From: an uncultured Sutterella sp.
Lineage (GTDB): Bacteria; Pseudomonadota; Gammaproteobacteria; Burkholderiales; Burkholderiaceae_F
Reading direction: 5' to 3'
Length of the DNA: 45,931 nt
NCBI GenBank assembly: GCA_900538905.1
Contig: UPZS01000014.1
Span: forward strand, 1-45,931
The position numbers and the translations under genes are program-made. The notes below the pieces were generated by a model, which searched no databases, was not told where the DNA came from, and was given only the letters and a program-made list of their open reading frames with translations. This document shows, piece by piece, positions 1-7,145 of this stretch (position 1 is its first letter; each line of letters begins with the position of its first letter).

Positions 1-225
1 TTCGACAAGGTGATTTGCAAAGGTGAAGAAGCATTCATCTTTGGGCGAAGGACTTCGGGAAGTTTTGATGTGCGCCGGCTTGACGGTACGCGAATTTCCG
101 CCGGTATCAGCTATAAAAAGTTGAGGCGGCTGGAATCTCGAACTACCTACTTAACAGAATTTAGAAAAGAGGCGGCGCTTCCTCCCCTGCATAAATGCAG
201 GGGTTTCCGCGCCGAATTTCTATGA
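1..225 (+). CDS. IscB-like RNA-guided nuclease, C-terminal fragment (partial at window edge)
   Basis: The reading frame is open from base 1 to a TGA at 223-225, giving about 74 residues with no start needed in the window. The stretch GRRTSGSFDVRRLDGTRI followed by ISYKKLRRLE resembles, from memory, the C-terminal region of RRXRR/HNH proteins of the IscB family, which are carried by IS200/IS605-type elements and use a guide RNA encoded upstream of the gene. The last 17 codons run through the hairpin at the element end, as expected if the gene ends at the transposon right end. The catalytic RuvC and HNH parts lie outside the window, so activity cannot be judged. It could also be an isolated 3' remnant. 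Confidence 0.55.
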   Translation, partial: FDKVICKGEEAFIFGRRTSGSFDVRRLDGTRISAGISYKKLRRLESRTTYLTEFRKEAALPPLHKCRGFRAEFL

Positions 226-226
226 T
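171..226 (+). mobile_element. Probable IS200/IS605-type right-end hairpin
   Basis: A perfect 9-bp inverted repeat, CCCCTGCAT at 184-192 and ATGCAGGGG at 195-203, is nested in an outer pair GGCGC (174-178) and GCGCC (209-213). Subterminal imperfect hairpins recognised by TnpA are typical of IS200/IS605 ends. It coincides with the 3' end of the IscB-like frame, which supports an element boundary close to 226. No tnpA is present in the window. Confidence 0.5.
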
Positions 227-262
227 CACTGTGCTTCAGCAGTCTCTACCTAACAACAAAAA

Positions 263-302
263 AGCTTCGACTTTCGTGAAAAGCAACACGAGAATCGAAG
301 CT
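263..302 (-). terminator. Rho-independent terminator of the dehydratase operon
   Basis: Two 16-base arms (263-278 and 287-302) pair at 14 of 16 positions around an 8-base loop. On the minus strand the stem is followed by TTTTTTGTTGTT. It lies 60 bases past the stop of the CooC-like gene, the last gene of the leftward operon. Confidence 0.75.
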
Positions 303-362
303 CAAGGCGTGAAACCACGCCACGGATAAGGAGACCCTTAATCCGTTCTACGGCGGATAAAT

Positions 363-1127
363 TTAGCGAAAGACCTTATTGATCACTTCGTCGACGCAGG
401 CCAGAGCCACCGTGTTGTCGGGAAGTTCCAGCAGGCTCTTGCCTTTGGCGTCGTATTCCTGAAGCGTCGGGTCATAAGGCACAACACCGAGCACCGGAAG
501 TCCGACAACAGCTTGCAATTCATCGACCGAGCGGTTGTCGCCCTGCACGCGGTTAAACACCACACCGACGCTTTCGCAATAGGGGACAGCGCCGTTTTTG
601 ACGAGTCCTTCGATGTGATGAACCGTCTGAACTCCTCGATAAGAGGAGTCCGTCACCAAAATCAGCGTGTTGATCTTTTCGACAACTTGGCGGTTGATCT
701 GTTCCAGACCGGCTTCACCGTCGATGACAATTGTGTCGAACTTCAGAACCAACTGTTCCAGAGCATCTTTCAAGAGGTCGTTGACCGAACAGAAGCATCC
801 CTTGGCATTCATGCGGCCCATGGCAATCACCGAGTAGCCGTCTTCTTCGAGAAGCGAACTCGTAATGAGGTAGTCAAGTTCATTTGCAACCTCTGCCTGG
901 GAGCCGGCATTGCCGCTTTCTGCGGCAGCGAGCACCTTGTCGCGAACCGCACCGATCGTCTTGTCGGTCTCGACATTGAGCGCATAAAGCAGTCCGAGAG
1001 CGGGATCTGCATCAACCACCAACAACCGCCCGGTGTCGGCACGTTTCTTTAACTGACGGGTAAGCATGGCGGTAAGAGCCGTCTTGCCGACGCCGCCTTT
1101 GCCGCAAACGGCGATCACTTTTTGCAT
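363..1127 (-). CDS. CooC-like P-loop ATPase (metallocenter maturation type)
   Basis: The 254-residue protein opens with a deviant Walker A, GKGGVGKTALT (residues 9-19), and has VVDADPALG near residue 37, as in the SIMIBI-class ATPases CooC, NifH and MinD. Near residue 112 the sequence GCFCSVNDLL keeps a CxC motif; in CooC this pair binds metal at the dimer interface and the protein helps insert nickel into carbon monoxide dehydrogenase. No such dehydrogenase is in the window. The start overlaps the end of the upstream Cys-cluster gene by 13 bases, so the two are translated together. Inferred role: ATP-driven maturation or reduction of a metal cluster in the dehydratase system, or of an enzyme elsewhere in the genome. 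Confidence 0.8.
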   Translation of the reverse strand: MQKVIAVCGKGGVGKTALTAMLTRQLKKRADTGRLLVVDADPALGLLYALNVETDKTIGAVRDKVLAAAESGNAGSQAEVANELDYLITSSLLEEDGYSVIAMGRMNAKGCFCSVNDLLKDALEQLVLKFDTIVIDGEAGLEQINRQVVEKINTLILVTDSSYRGVQTVHHIEGLVKNGAVPYCESVGVVFNRVQGDNRSVDELQAVVGLPVLGVVPYDPTLQEYDAKGKSLLELPDNTVALACVDEVINKVFR

Positions 1128-1867
1128 GTTGTTTTTTCCTTTTCTTTGCGAACGAGTTTGACCTTCGCTTGAATCTTACGCACCGAGGCGCAAGTCTTTT
1201 TGTCGGAACAGCTGCCGCAGTGGCCGGCAAGCTGACAGGATTCATAATCGAAGCCTCGTTCTTGCCAAACCCCTGTTTTCAGTTCCCGAAGCGTCTTTTG
1301 ACAGTCCTCGGCAACAGGTTTGAGCAATTCAATGAGCTGCTTATCGTTAAGGACAAAATAAAGCTCAACAGTTTCGACAGCTTCAAAAGCTTTATGAATC
1401 CGATCTATAAGACTTGCAGCAGCAATCTCTAAAGCCTGAGCAGGATCGTCGCCTCCCACACGGATCCAGACGTTCGTTTTGTCAGTCTTTACCATCCAGC
1501 CCGGATGGTCTGCCAGCCTAGGAAAGCGCAGTGTGAACTGATAGAAAGTTTGTGCGTCTAGTGCTTTGCCCGAAAGAAGAACCACCAAACCAAAGTCAAT
1601 GGTCTTGCCTTTGAATTTCTGCAAATCCTCACCGATGCGCCACGCGCCTTCACATGCCGTCTCATTACTGTAAGCAAGCGATAAGACAGACGCGCGACCG
1701 GGTCCGGCCAATTCGCAAAACGATTCGTTTTGCAGGATAAGCCCTGCTCGAGCCTGCGGCGACGGCAGATTTCCCCCCTCGACACCGCAATCTAAAGGTG
1801 CAACTGGGGAAAGCGGTTCAGACAAGCACTTTCTGAGTTCGGCAACTTGGGCTTCAAACAGACTCAT
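1115..1867 (-). CDS. Cys-cluster protein of unrecognised family in the dehydratase operon
   Basis: The protein has 250 residues, no signal peptide and no membrane segment. The C-terminal part carries cysteines at 211, 217, 220 and 226 (pattern CX5CX2CX5C, core HCGSCSDKKTC) and then a Lys-rich tail, a plausible [4Fe-4S] or metal site. The rest shows no motif I can name. A distant relation to carbon monoxide dehydrogenase/acetyl-CoA synthase accessory proteins is a recollection I could not verify. It overlaps the activase stop by four bases (ATGA type) and the CooC-like start by 13, so it is tightly coupled to both. Inferred: a metal-cluster carrier or scaffold working with the CooC-like ATPase. 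Confidence 0.6.
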   Translation of the reverse strand: MSLFEAQVAELRKCLSEPLSPVAPLDCGVEGGNLPSPQARAGLILQNESFCELAGPGRASVLSLAYSNETACEGAWRIGEDLQKFKGKTIDFGLVVLLSGKALDAQTFYQFTLRFPRLADHPGWMVKTDKTNVWIRVGGDDPAQALEIAAASLIDRIHKAFEAVETVELYFVLNDKQLIELLKPVAEDCQKTLRELKTGVWQERGFDYESCQLAGHCGSCSDKKTCASVRKIQAKVKLVRKEKEKTTCKK

Positions 1868-2652
1868 TGCTGAGAGTTCTCCAAAGCAAAAATTGCCGCG
1901 CCGACAGCGCCCATGAGCTGAGGATTTTCTGGCAACTTCGCCATCGCACGACCGAAAATGGCTTCGAGAGACTTAATGAGCGCGACATTGCGAGCGCATC
2001 CACCCGTAAGCACCACCTCAGGTTCAAGACCGACCTTCATCACCATGCCGTTGATGCGGCGAGCAATGGAATCGTGAATTCCGGCACTGATGTCTTCGAA
2101 CGGTACGTTGTTGTTGACCAGCGAAATCACCTCGCTCTCGGCGAAAACGGAACACTGCTTGGAAATCTGACAGGGATGTGTCGACTTCAATGCCGCGTTG
2201 GCCAGTTCCTCAAACGAGCAGTCAAGCACTCGAGTCATGACTTCAAAAAAGCGGCCGGTGCCTGCCGAGCATTTGTCATTCATCTGAAAATCCTGCACGC
2301 GACCGGATTTGCTCAATGAAATAACCTTGCAGTCTTGTCCGCCGATATCAATGACGGTCCTGACAGCGCTGTTGAAATGATGCACACCGCGGGCGTGACA
2401 GGAAATTTCCGAAATATCCTCGTTCATGCCCTTGATATTTGTACGTCCGTAACCGGTGGAGACGAGGTAGTCGATTTTGATGTCTTTGGGTAGTTTGGCA
2501 TCGGCCAGCGCGAGTTCCATCGCATGGTCCGCCGTTGCTTGAGGGCCATGAGCCGATCGAACGATAGACGAACCGAGAATCGTTTTGTTCTCGTCCATGA
2601 GAACAATTTTTCCGGTGGTCGAACCGATATCGCATCCTGCAAAAATAGGCAT
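1864..2652 (-). CDS. 2-Hydroxyacyl-CoA dehydratase activase (BadF/BcrA/HgdC family)
   Basis: The 262-residue length matches the HgdC/FldI/HadI activators. Visible ASKHA motifs are CDIGSTTGK (residues 7-15), IDIGGQDCKVI and LTGGCARN. The cysteines in NDKCSAGTG (near 127) and QCSVFAESEVISL (near 166) are the family's ligands of the [4Fe-4S] cluster shared by the homodimer. Known role: ATP hydrolysis drives one low-potential electron into the dehydratase, which then makes a ketyl radical from the 2-hydroxyacyl-CoA. It lies downstream of the two dehydratase-like genes after an 86-base gap that holds a strong hairpin. The start ATG follows CAAAGGATCAAGGACT. Confidence 0.92.
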   Translation of the reverse strand: MPIFAGCDIGSTTGKIVLMDENKTILGSSIVRSAHGPQATADHAMELALADAKLPKDIKIDYLVSTGYGRTNIKGMNEDISEISCHARGVHHFNSAVRTVIDIGGQDCKVISLSKSGRVQDFQMNDKCSAGTGRFFEVMTRVLDCSFEELANAALKSTHPCQISKQCSVFAESEVISLVNNNVPFEDISAGIHDSIARRINGMVMKVGLEPEVVLTGGCARNVALIKSLEAIFGRAMAKLPENPQLMGAVGAAIFALENSQQ

Positions 2653-2681
2653 AGTCCTTGATCCTTTGCTTATTTTTAAAG

Positions 2682-2711
2682 CCTGCCGGAAGCCGAGTGA
2701 CTTCCGGCAGG
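2682..2711 (-). promoter_or_regulatory. Strong intra-operon hairpin between dehydratase and activase genes
   Basis: A perfect 11-bp inverted repeat, CCTGCCGGAAG (2682-2692) and CTTCCGGCAGG (2701-2711), encloses an 8-base loop. On the minus strand it is followed by CTTTAAAAATAAG, a poor U-tract, so it may be a leaky terminator or a 3' stabilising stem that lowers activase expression relative to the dehydratase. Confidence 0.55.
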
Positions 2712-2738
2712 GAAAATCAACCCTTCTTCAGTCCGATC

Positions 2739-4046
2739 TTAGTGCTTTGCGCGTTTGAATCCGGAAGCCGAGAAGAAATTCGAGAGGTCGTTCTTGACCT
2801 TGTCAAGCGGCGTGTAGCGCTCATCAAACAGACTTGTCGTCATATTGATCAGCGGCACATCCATATCGCGGCAAATGCGCTTCAGGAACTCACCGGAACC
2901 GGATTGATCCTTATGCCCCATGTGTCCAGGGAAGACAACGGCGTTGATGTTGAATTCATTGATCATCTTGGTGACGTCTTCTTCAAAAACGTCGACCCAG
3001 CCGCGACCCTGACGGATCATCGGCACTTCGGCTACAGCACGACGAGCAAGACCGAAGAACATGGCCTCTTCGTTGCTCGTATCAACATCAGTATAGGGAG
3101 TGCCGCCTTGGAAGGTCTGCACGACAACGGCATTCCATTCGCTCGCAAGCCAAGCGCCGAGCTTGTCACCCCAGAGCGGATTGAGGTCGGGCCACAGGAT
3201 ACGGATCTGTTCGTTCATCACCGGTCCGACATGGTTGGCGACATTGTGCTTGGCAAAGTCGAGGGCTCCCTGCATGATGGCTGTTGCCGTCGGATGACCT
3301 GCCGGCAGATGCTGCGTCAGCGCCCAGAAAGCGTCAGGCACGGCAAAAGAGGGCATCGGGCAGGGAGAGGCGCGAAGCTGTTCGTTGACTTCGGCCCAAA
3401 TGCGATACTGCTTGTTCGTTTCCTCAACCAATTCAGCCACGCGCTTGAAGTCGTACTTGGCACCCGTAGTGCGTTCCAAGAAAGGAACCATTTCCTGACG
3501 AAGCTGACGGGCGACGTATTCGAAATCCTTATCTTCGTGCCCGTAGCTCGGGTCAAAGGCAAAGCAGGGGACGTCTTTAAGATAGTCGGAACGCTTGAAG
3601 GCCTGATGCAGCATGACCTGTCCGTCGCACGGTTCCATCATGCAGATAAAGGCATCGGGCTTCGGATGCAGGCGATTTTCCATCGACCACACCGCATAGC
3701 GCACCAGCGAGCAGATCTTGTCGTCAAGCGGGAACTGATCGCATTCTTTGGCGTCGGCATAATCAGTGAACTGCAGGTGGAACATCAAGTCCATGACAGG
3801 GTTGTAGTACTTGATGCCCATGCCGGCAAAGATCTCCTGAGCGTTGCCGTACCAGGTGCAAACGAGTGGCTTATGATTTTGCGCGGCATCAAGAATGCCT
3901 TCGTTGTATTCACGCATGAAGTCAATCAGCGCAATCTGAATGGGATTTTGCTGCTCTGCGGGCAAACCGTGCAGCATCTGACTGATGCCGGCAAGACGCT
4001 CGCGGTACTCCAGACGCCGCTCAAGACCGGTTTCATATTTGGGCAT
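2739..4046 (-). CDS. 2-Hydroxyacyl-CoA dehydratase family subunit (larger subunit)
   Basis: This 435-residue soluble protein belongs to the HgdAB/BcrBC/FldBC superfamily: a cysteine near the first beta strand (LVCTWYGN, C63), pairs C102/C112 and C135/C140 (DAFICMMEPCDGQ), and a C-terminal GHMGHKDQ (374-381). Family subunits usually hold a [4Fe-4S] cluster with three cysteines; here the late position expected to carry a cysteine appears to read GHMGH, so the ligand set may differ. It is 22 bases downstream of the smaller subunit, with the activase next. Substrate cannot be read from sequence; lactoyl-, phenyllactyl-, hydroxyglutaryl- or benzoyl-CoA-type substrates are all possible. Confidence 0.85.
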   Translation of the reverse strand: MPKYETGLERRLEYRERLAGISQMLHGLPAEQQNPIQIALIDFMREYNEGILDAAQNHKPLVCTWYGNAQEIFAGMGIKYYNPVMDLMFHLQFTDYADAKECDQFPLDDKICSLVRYAVWSMENRLHPKPDAFICMMEPCDGQVMLHQAFKRSDYLKDVPCFAFDPSYGHEDKDFEYVARQLRQEMVPFLERTTGAKYDFKRVAELVEETNKQYRIWAEVNEQLRASPCPMPSFAVPDAFWALTQHLPAGHPTATAIMQGALDFAKHNVANHVGPVMNEQIRILWPDLNPLWGDKLGAWLASEWNAVVVQTFQGGTPYTDVDTSNEEAMFFGLARRAVAEVPMIRQGRGWVDVFEEDVTKMINEFNINAVVFPGHMGHKDQSGSGEFLKRICRDMDVPLINMTTSLFDERYTPLDKVKNDLSNFFSASGFKRAKH

Positions 4047-4067
4047 ATTCTTTTCTCCTCAATCCAA

Positions 4068-5219
4068 TTAGGCGCTGCGGCGCGGCAGATTCTCGACAAA
4101 AGCCTGGACGCGTGTGCGAACCTGGCCGACACTGTCCATCAAATAATTGATTTCAAGCTCAAGACTCGGAATATCCTTCTCGCGAAGCAGATTGGCCAGC
4201 ATGTACTGTTCAAAGGCCCACAGGTCGCACATGGTGACACGGGCCGAAACAATGCCGTCGGCGCGGTATTCGTCAAAGAGTCGCAGGTAGGTTTCAAAAC
4301 GACGATCCTGCGTGCCGAAAGCACGAGGCATCGGCGTCTTGACATTGAAGTAGAAGTCGCAGAGCGCTGCAAACGGATCACCTTCTTCGGAGATGTCCTT
4401 TTCTGCCATGCGTAAACCGTTGGAAGCATCGTCCACAACAATCAAAGCCCCCTGACTTTCGAGTGCGCTCAACAATTCGGGCGTGTTGGCGTGACCGGAA
4501 AGAAGCATCAAACGACGGCGCGGCTTAACAGATTCGCCGCCGGCTTTCAATTCGGCAATGAGTTCCGTGAGCATGGCGTTGTACTCAGCGCGAGGCATGG
4601 ATTCGCCTGCCGTTAGGACATTCATGACTTCGGTGCCGTCAATCAGAACTTCGTCGTCCTTGCGCAATTCGTAAAGTTGGCGGATCAAAGCGCGGGTCTT
4701 GTTGCTTTCAACGATCGCTGCACGCAGTGCATCAGCTGTGATCTTGACATCGTAGGTTTCTTCAACAGACTTGATCAGCGCCTGAATTTCCTCGCAGAAA
4801 CGCGGGTAGGTAGAGGCATCCCAGCGTTTCGGGATATAAAGGAAATGGAAGTTTTTGGCGTTGGGCAGCAGCTTCCAGTTATCGTCAATGCGCCGCATGT
4901 GATCGCAGCAGTTGTAGACAACGGCGCCGTCCAAAAAGTCATACTGACCGCGGACAAGCTCGTTAAACATGGAGCGCGTGAAGTCGCACGTGAGCTGCTT
5001 GAAATATTTGTCGGCATATTCCGTGCTTGTCGCACCCGTGCCGCGTAATGCAAAAGGCATCAATCCGGCAGCTTCGAAAATTTCAAACGGAACTTCCGGG
5101 TCGAACGTGCCGATGACTTTTCCACCCTGAGCCTTAAAGGCTTCAACGGAAGGGTTATTGAGCGAGGCTGCGTACTTTTGAGCTTTTTCAAGCGCCGCAA
5201 TCGGTTTGGTTCTGTTCAT
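4068..5219 (-). CDS. 2-Hydroxyacyl-CoA dehydratase family subunit (smaller subunit)
   Basis: The 383-residue protein has the three-cysteine pattern of this superfamily: C78 in QLTCDFTRS, C104/C105 in YNCCDHMRR and C331 in VTMCDLWAFEQ, which fit the three protein ligands of a catalytic [4Fe-4S] cluster. The central GHANTPELLSALES and VVDDASNGLR are typical of the second alpha/beta domain. It probably forms a heterodimer with the next gene (2739-4046), and the activase at 1864-2652 would supply electrons. The ATG follows a purine-rich AAAAAGGAGAGAATCTG ribosome site. Homologues also include double-cubane-cluster proteins, so reductase rather than dehydratase activity is possible. Confidence 0.87.
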   Translation of the reverse strand: MNRTKPIAALEKAQKYAASLNNPSVEAFKAQGGKVIGTFDPEVPFEIFEAAGLMPFALRGTGATSTEYADKYFKQLTCDFTRSMFNELVRGQYDFLDGAVVYNCCDHMRRIDDNWKLLPNAKNFHFLYIPKRWDASTYPRFCEEIQALIKSVEETYDVKITADALRAAIVESNKTRALIRQLYELRKDDEVLIDGTEVMNVLTAGESMPRAEYNAMLTELIAELKAGGESVKPRRRLMLLSGHANTPELLSALESQGALIVVDDASNGLRMAEKDISEEGDPFAALCDFYFNVKTPMPRAFGTQDRRFETYLRLFDEYRADGIVSARVTMCDLWAFEQYMLANLLREKDIPSLELEINYLMDSVGQVRTRVQAFVENLPRRSA

Positions 5220-5243
5220 TCAGATTCTCTCCTTTTTGTTAGC

Positions 5244-5284
5244 AGCAAGCCGGCGGTGAGCAATAACGCTCGCTGCCGGCTGCT
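5244..5284 (-). promoter_or_regulatory. GC-rich hairpin between FAD reductase and dehydratase genes
   Basis: AGCAAGCCGGCGGTGAGC (5244-5261) pairs imperfectly with GCTCGCTGCCGGCTGCT (5268-5284) around a short loop. There is no U-tract on the minus strand, so it is more likely an mRNA processing or stability element than a full terminator. Confidence 0.4.
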
Positions 5285-5335
5285 CGCTTATGCATTTGCG
5301 GGGTGACGATCAGACCCAAGGTCCGATCGTAGCGA

Positions 5336-6871
5336 CTACTTGATCGCTTCTGCAGCGTTCAAACCGGCATGGCGACCCGAATAGGCCGCAAAGCCGAACG
5401 CATAGCCCGATGTCCAGGTCGTGTAGGTGTGGCCGACAACCTTGGAAACTTCCAGACCCGTTGCATAAAGTCCCTTGATGGGCTTGTTGCTCTTGTCAAG
5501 CACTTGGAAGTCACGATTGACAACCAGGCCGCCGAAGGCCGAGAAGAAGTAGGAGCCCAGGCGAATGGCATAAAGCTTGCGCGTGTTGATCGGGCGCATG
5601 TACTTGACGTTCTTAAAGAAGACGCCGTCATGGCCGACCTTGCAGGCCTCGTTGTAGTCGTCGATTGCCTTGTCGAGGTTCTTGTAAGGAACACCGATCT
5701 GTTTGGCGAGTTCGCGAACAGAGCTTGCTGCCTTAAAACCGTCGCTCTTGGCTTGCAATGCCGCCTTGATTTCTTCCTTGAGCTTAGTAAGTTTTGCGCC
5801 GACGCGAACGATCACACCGACACCCGAGTCAACGCCGCGTTCAATCATGTAATCAACCTGGCTTTCATCGAAAATCGACCAGGCATGATGACCATATTGC
5901 GTGTAAATGATGTTGGCAGCCTGGCTGAAGGACAGCGAAACATCTTCGTTAACGAAACGGTTGCCGTCAGAGTTGATCCAGATGGTGGAGGGCTGCCAGC
6001 TGGTGGTGTAAAGCTGGCTGGCAAAAGCGATACCCTTGCCCTCAGTGCCCAAGTGACCGATAAAGCTCACGGGACCGCGCTGTGCACCTTTGTCCAACGC
6101 CATCAAAATACCGTCGCCGGTCTTATTGATCGGCAACGAGGCTTTCCAATGGTCGGGATCGCGAACCGCCCATTCGCGAATAAGCTTCTTGTTTTCGCCA
6201 AAGCTTCCGGAAGCCAAAATGACGGCCTTGGCATTGATGGTGATGTCGGCTTCGTCGTCTTCACTGTGAGCAACGACACCGACGATAGCTCCCTTGTCGT
6301 TGGCGATAAGCGCCTTGGCCGGCGTTGAGAGCATCGTCTTGACGCCGAGCTTGTCGGCATGGTCCTTGAGAGCCTTCACGAGCGCCGAACCGTGGATGGA
6401 TCCTTTGTATTCAAGAATCTCATGCCAAGTGGCTTCTTCCCAGGGCGTCATGCGAACGACGCGGAAATTGATGTCGTGCTTATGCAGCCACTCGATGTTT
6501 TCGGCAGATCCGTAGATAAAATCGCGAACCAAAGAAGGATCCACTTCATATTGGTGGCGTTCAAGGTAGCCGCGGAAAGCGTCTTCACGGGTCTGAGGAT
6601 CGCTGCGCAAACGCTGATACTCGGATTCAACGGCAAAAAGGCCTTCGGCATGCTGCGAATTGCCGCCGACGAAGGGATTCTTTTCGAGAAGGACAACCTT
6701 GGCGCCTTTTTCGGCAGCCTGTACAGCTGCGGCCAGGCCGGAAGAACCTGCGCCAACAACCACAATATCGGTGGTGATTGTCTTTTGAGCTGCCAATGCC
6801 GGACTCATCCCCACGACAGCCAAAGTCGCGCCGGCAGCAATGCCGCGAATAAACGATCTGCGAGTGATCAT
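5336..6871 (-). CDS. Tat-exported FAD-dependent reductase (fumarate reductase/urocanate reductase superfamily)
   Basis: The 511-residue protein starts with a twin-arginine signal (ITRRSFIRGIAAGATLAVV) ending near ALAAQ, so it should fold with FAD in the cytoplasm and act in the periplasm. FAD-binding motifs are VVVGAGSSGLAAA (about 37-49), a GG-rich FVGGNSQHAEG and a C-terminal IKGLYATGLE. The conserved GNRFVNED holds the arginine that acts as proton donor in this family. The usual C-terminal HGxNRLGG is replaced by VGHTYTTWTSGYAFG, so the substrate carboxylate site differs from fumarate reductase. It has no FMN or heme domain, so electrons must come from a partner. It is first in the operon that continues into the dehydratase genes. 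A clear GGAG lies upstream of the ATG. Confidence 0.88.
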   Translation of the reverse strand: MITRRSFIRGIAAGATLAVVGMSPALAAQKTITTDIVVVGAGSSGLAAAVQAAEKGAKVVLLEKNPFVGGNSQHAEGLFAVESEYQRLRSDPQTREDAFRGYLERHQYEVDPSLVRDFIYGSAENIEWLHKHDINFRVVRMTPWEEATWHEILEYKGSIHGSALVKALKDHADKLGVKTMLSTPAKALIANDKGAIVGVVAHSEDDEADITINAKAVILASGSFGENKKLIREWAVRDPDHWKASLPINKTGDGILMALDKGAQRGPVSFIGHLGTEGKGIAFASQLYTTSWQPSTIWINSDGNRFVNEDVSLSFSQAANIIYTQYGHHAWSIFDESQVDYMIERGVDSGVGVIVRVGAKLTKLKEEIKAALQAKSDGFKAASSVRELAKQIGVPYKNLDKAIDDYNEACKVGHDGVFFKNVKYMRPINTRKLYAIRLGSYFFSAFGGLVVNRDFQVLDKSNKPIKGLYATGLEVSKVVGHTYTTWTSGYAFGFAAYSGRHAGLNAAEAIK

Positions 6872-6885
6872 GATTTTTCTCCTTA

Positions 6886-6903
6886 CCCCTTACGAAAAAG
6901 GGG
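6886..6903 (-). promoter_or_regulatory. Hairpin just upstream of the FAD reductase ribosome site
   Basis: CCCCTT (6886-6891) and AAGGGG (6898-6903) pair around a 6-base loop. In the leftward mRNA the stem ends two bases before TAAGGAG, the ribosome-binding site of the gene starting at 6871, so it could tune translation or protect the 5' end. Confidence 0.35.
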
Positions 6904-7103
6904 AATCTCAACCTGAGAAAAATCTACGATCGACACCGTGGGCAGATCGTTAGGCAAAAAACGGTTTAAGGGTTTATACGCACTATCAACGCCTGAGCAG
7001 CATTGTTAATGAGATCGTCGTTGTGTGCCGACTTGTAGTGAAAACCGAAGCAAAAGGCTCCTCGATATAATCAGTGCGTTTGAGAACAAAAGAGCAATGA
7101 TCA

Positions 7104-7123
7104 GCACACGCAAATACGTGTGC
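7104..7123 (+). promoter_or_regulatory. Candidate operator in front of the Crp/Fnr-family gene
   Basis: GCACACG (7104-7110) and CGTGTGC (7117-7123) form a perfect inverted repeat with a 6-base spacer, the spacing used by Crp-family dimers, although the half-site is not the Crp or Fnr consensus. It ends 22 bases before the GTG at 7146 in the 274-base divergent intergenic region. Autoregulation, or control of the leftward dehydratase operon, is inferred. Confidence 0.4.
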
Positions 7124-7145
7124 AGCACCACCAAAAGGAGAGAGC

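Noticed and set aside
2658..4415. 585-codon open frame on the plus strand opposite the dehydratase genes
   Set aside because: It is a mirror frame of two well-supported genes, with no start signal and no recognisable domain.
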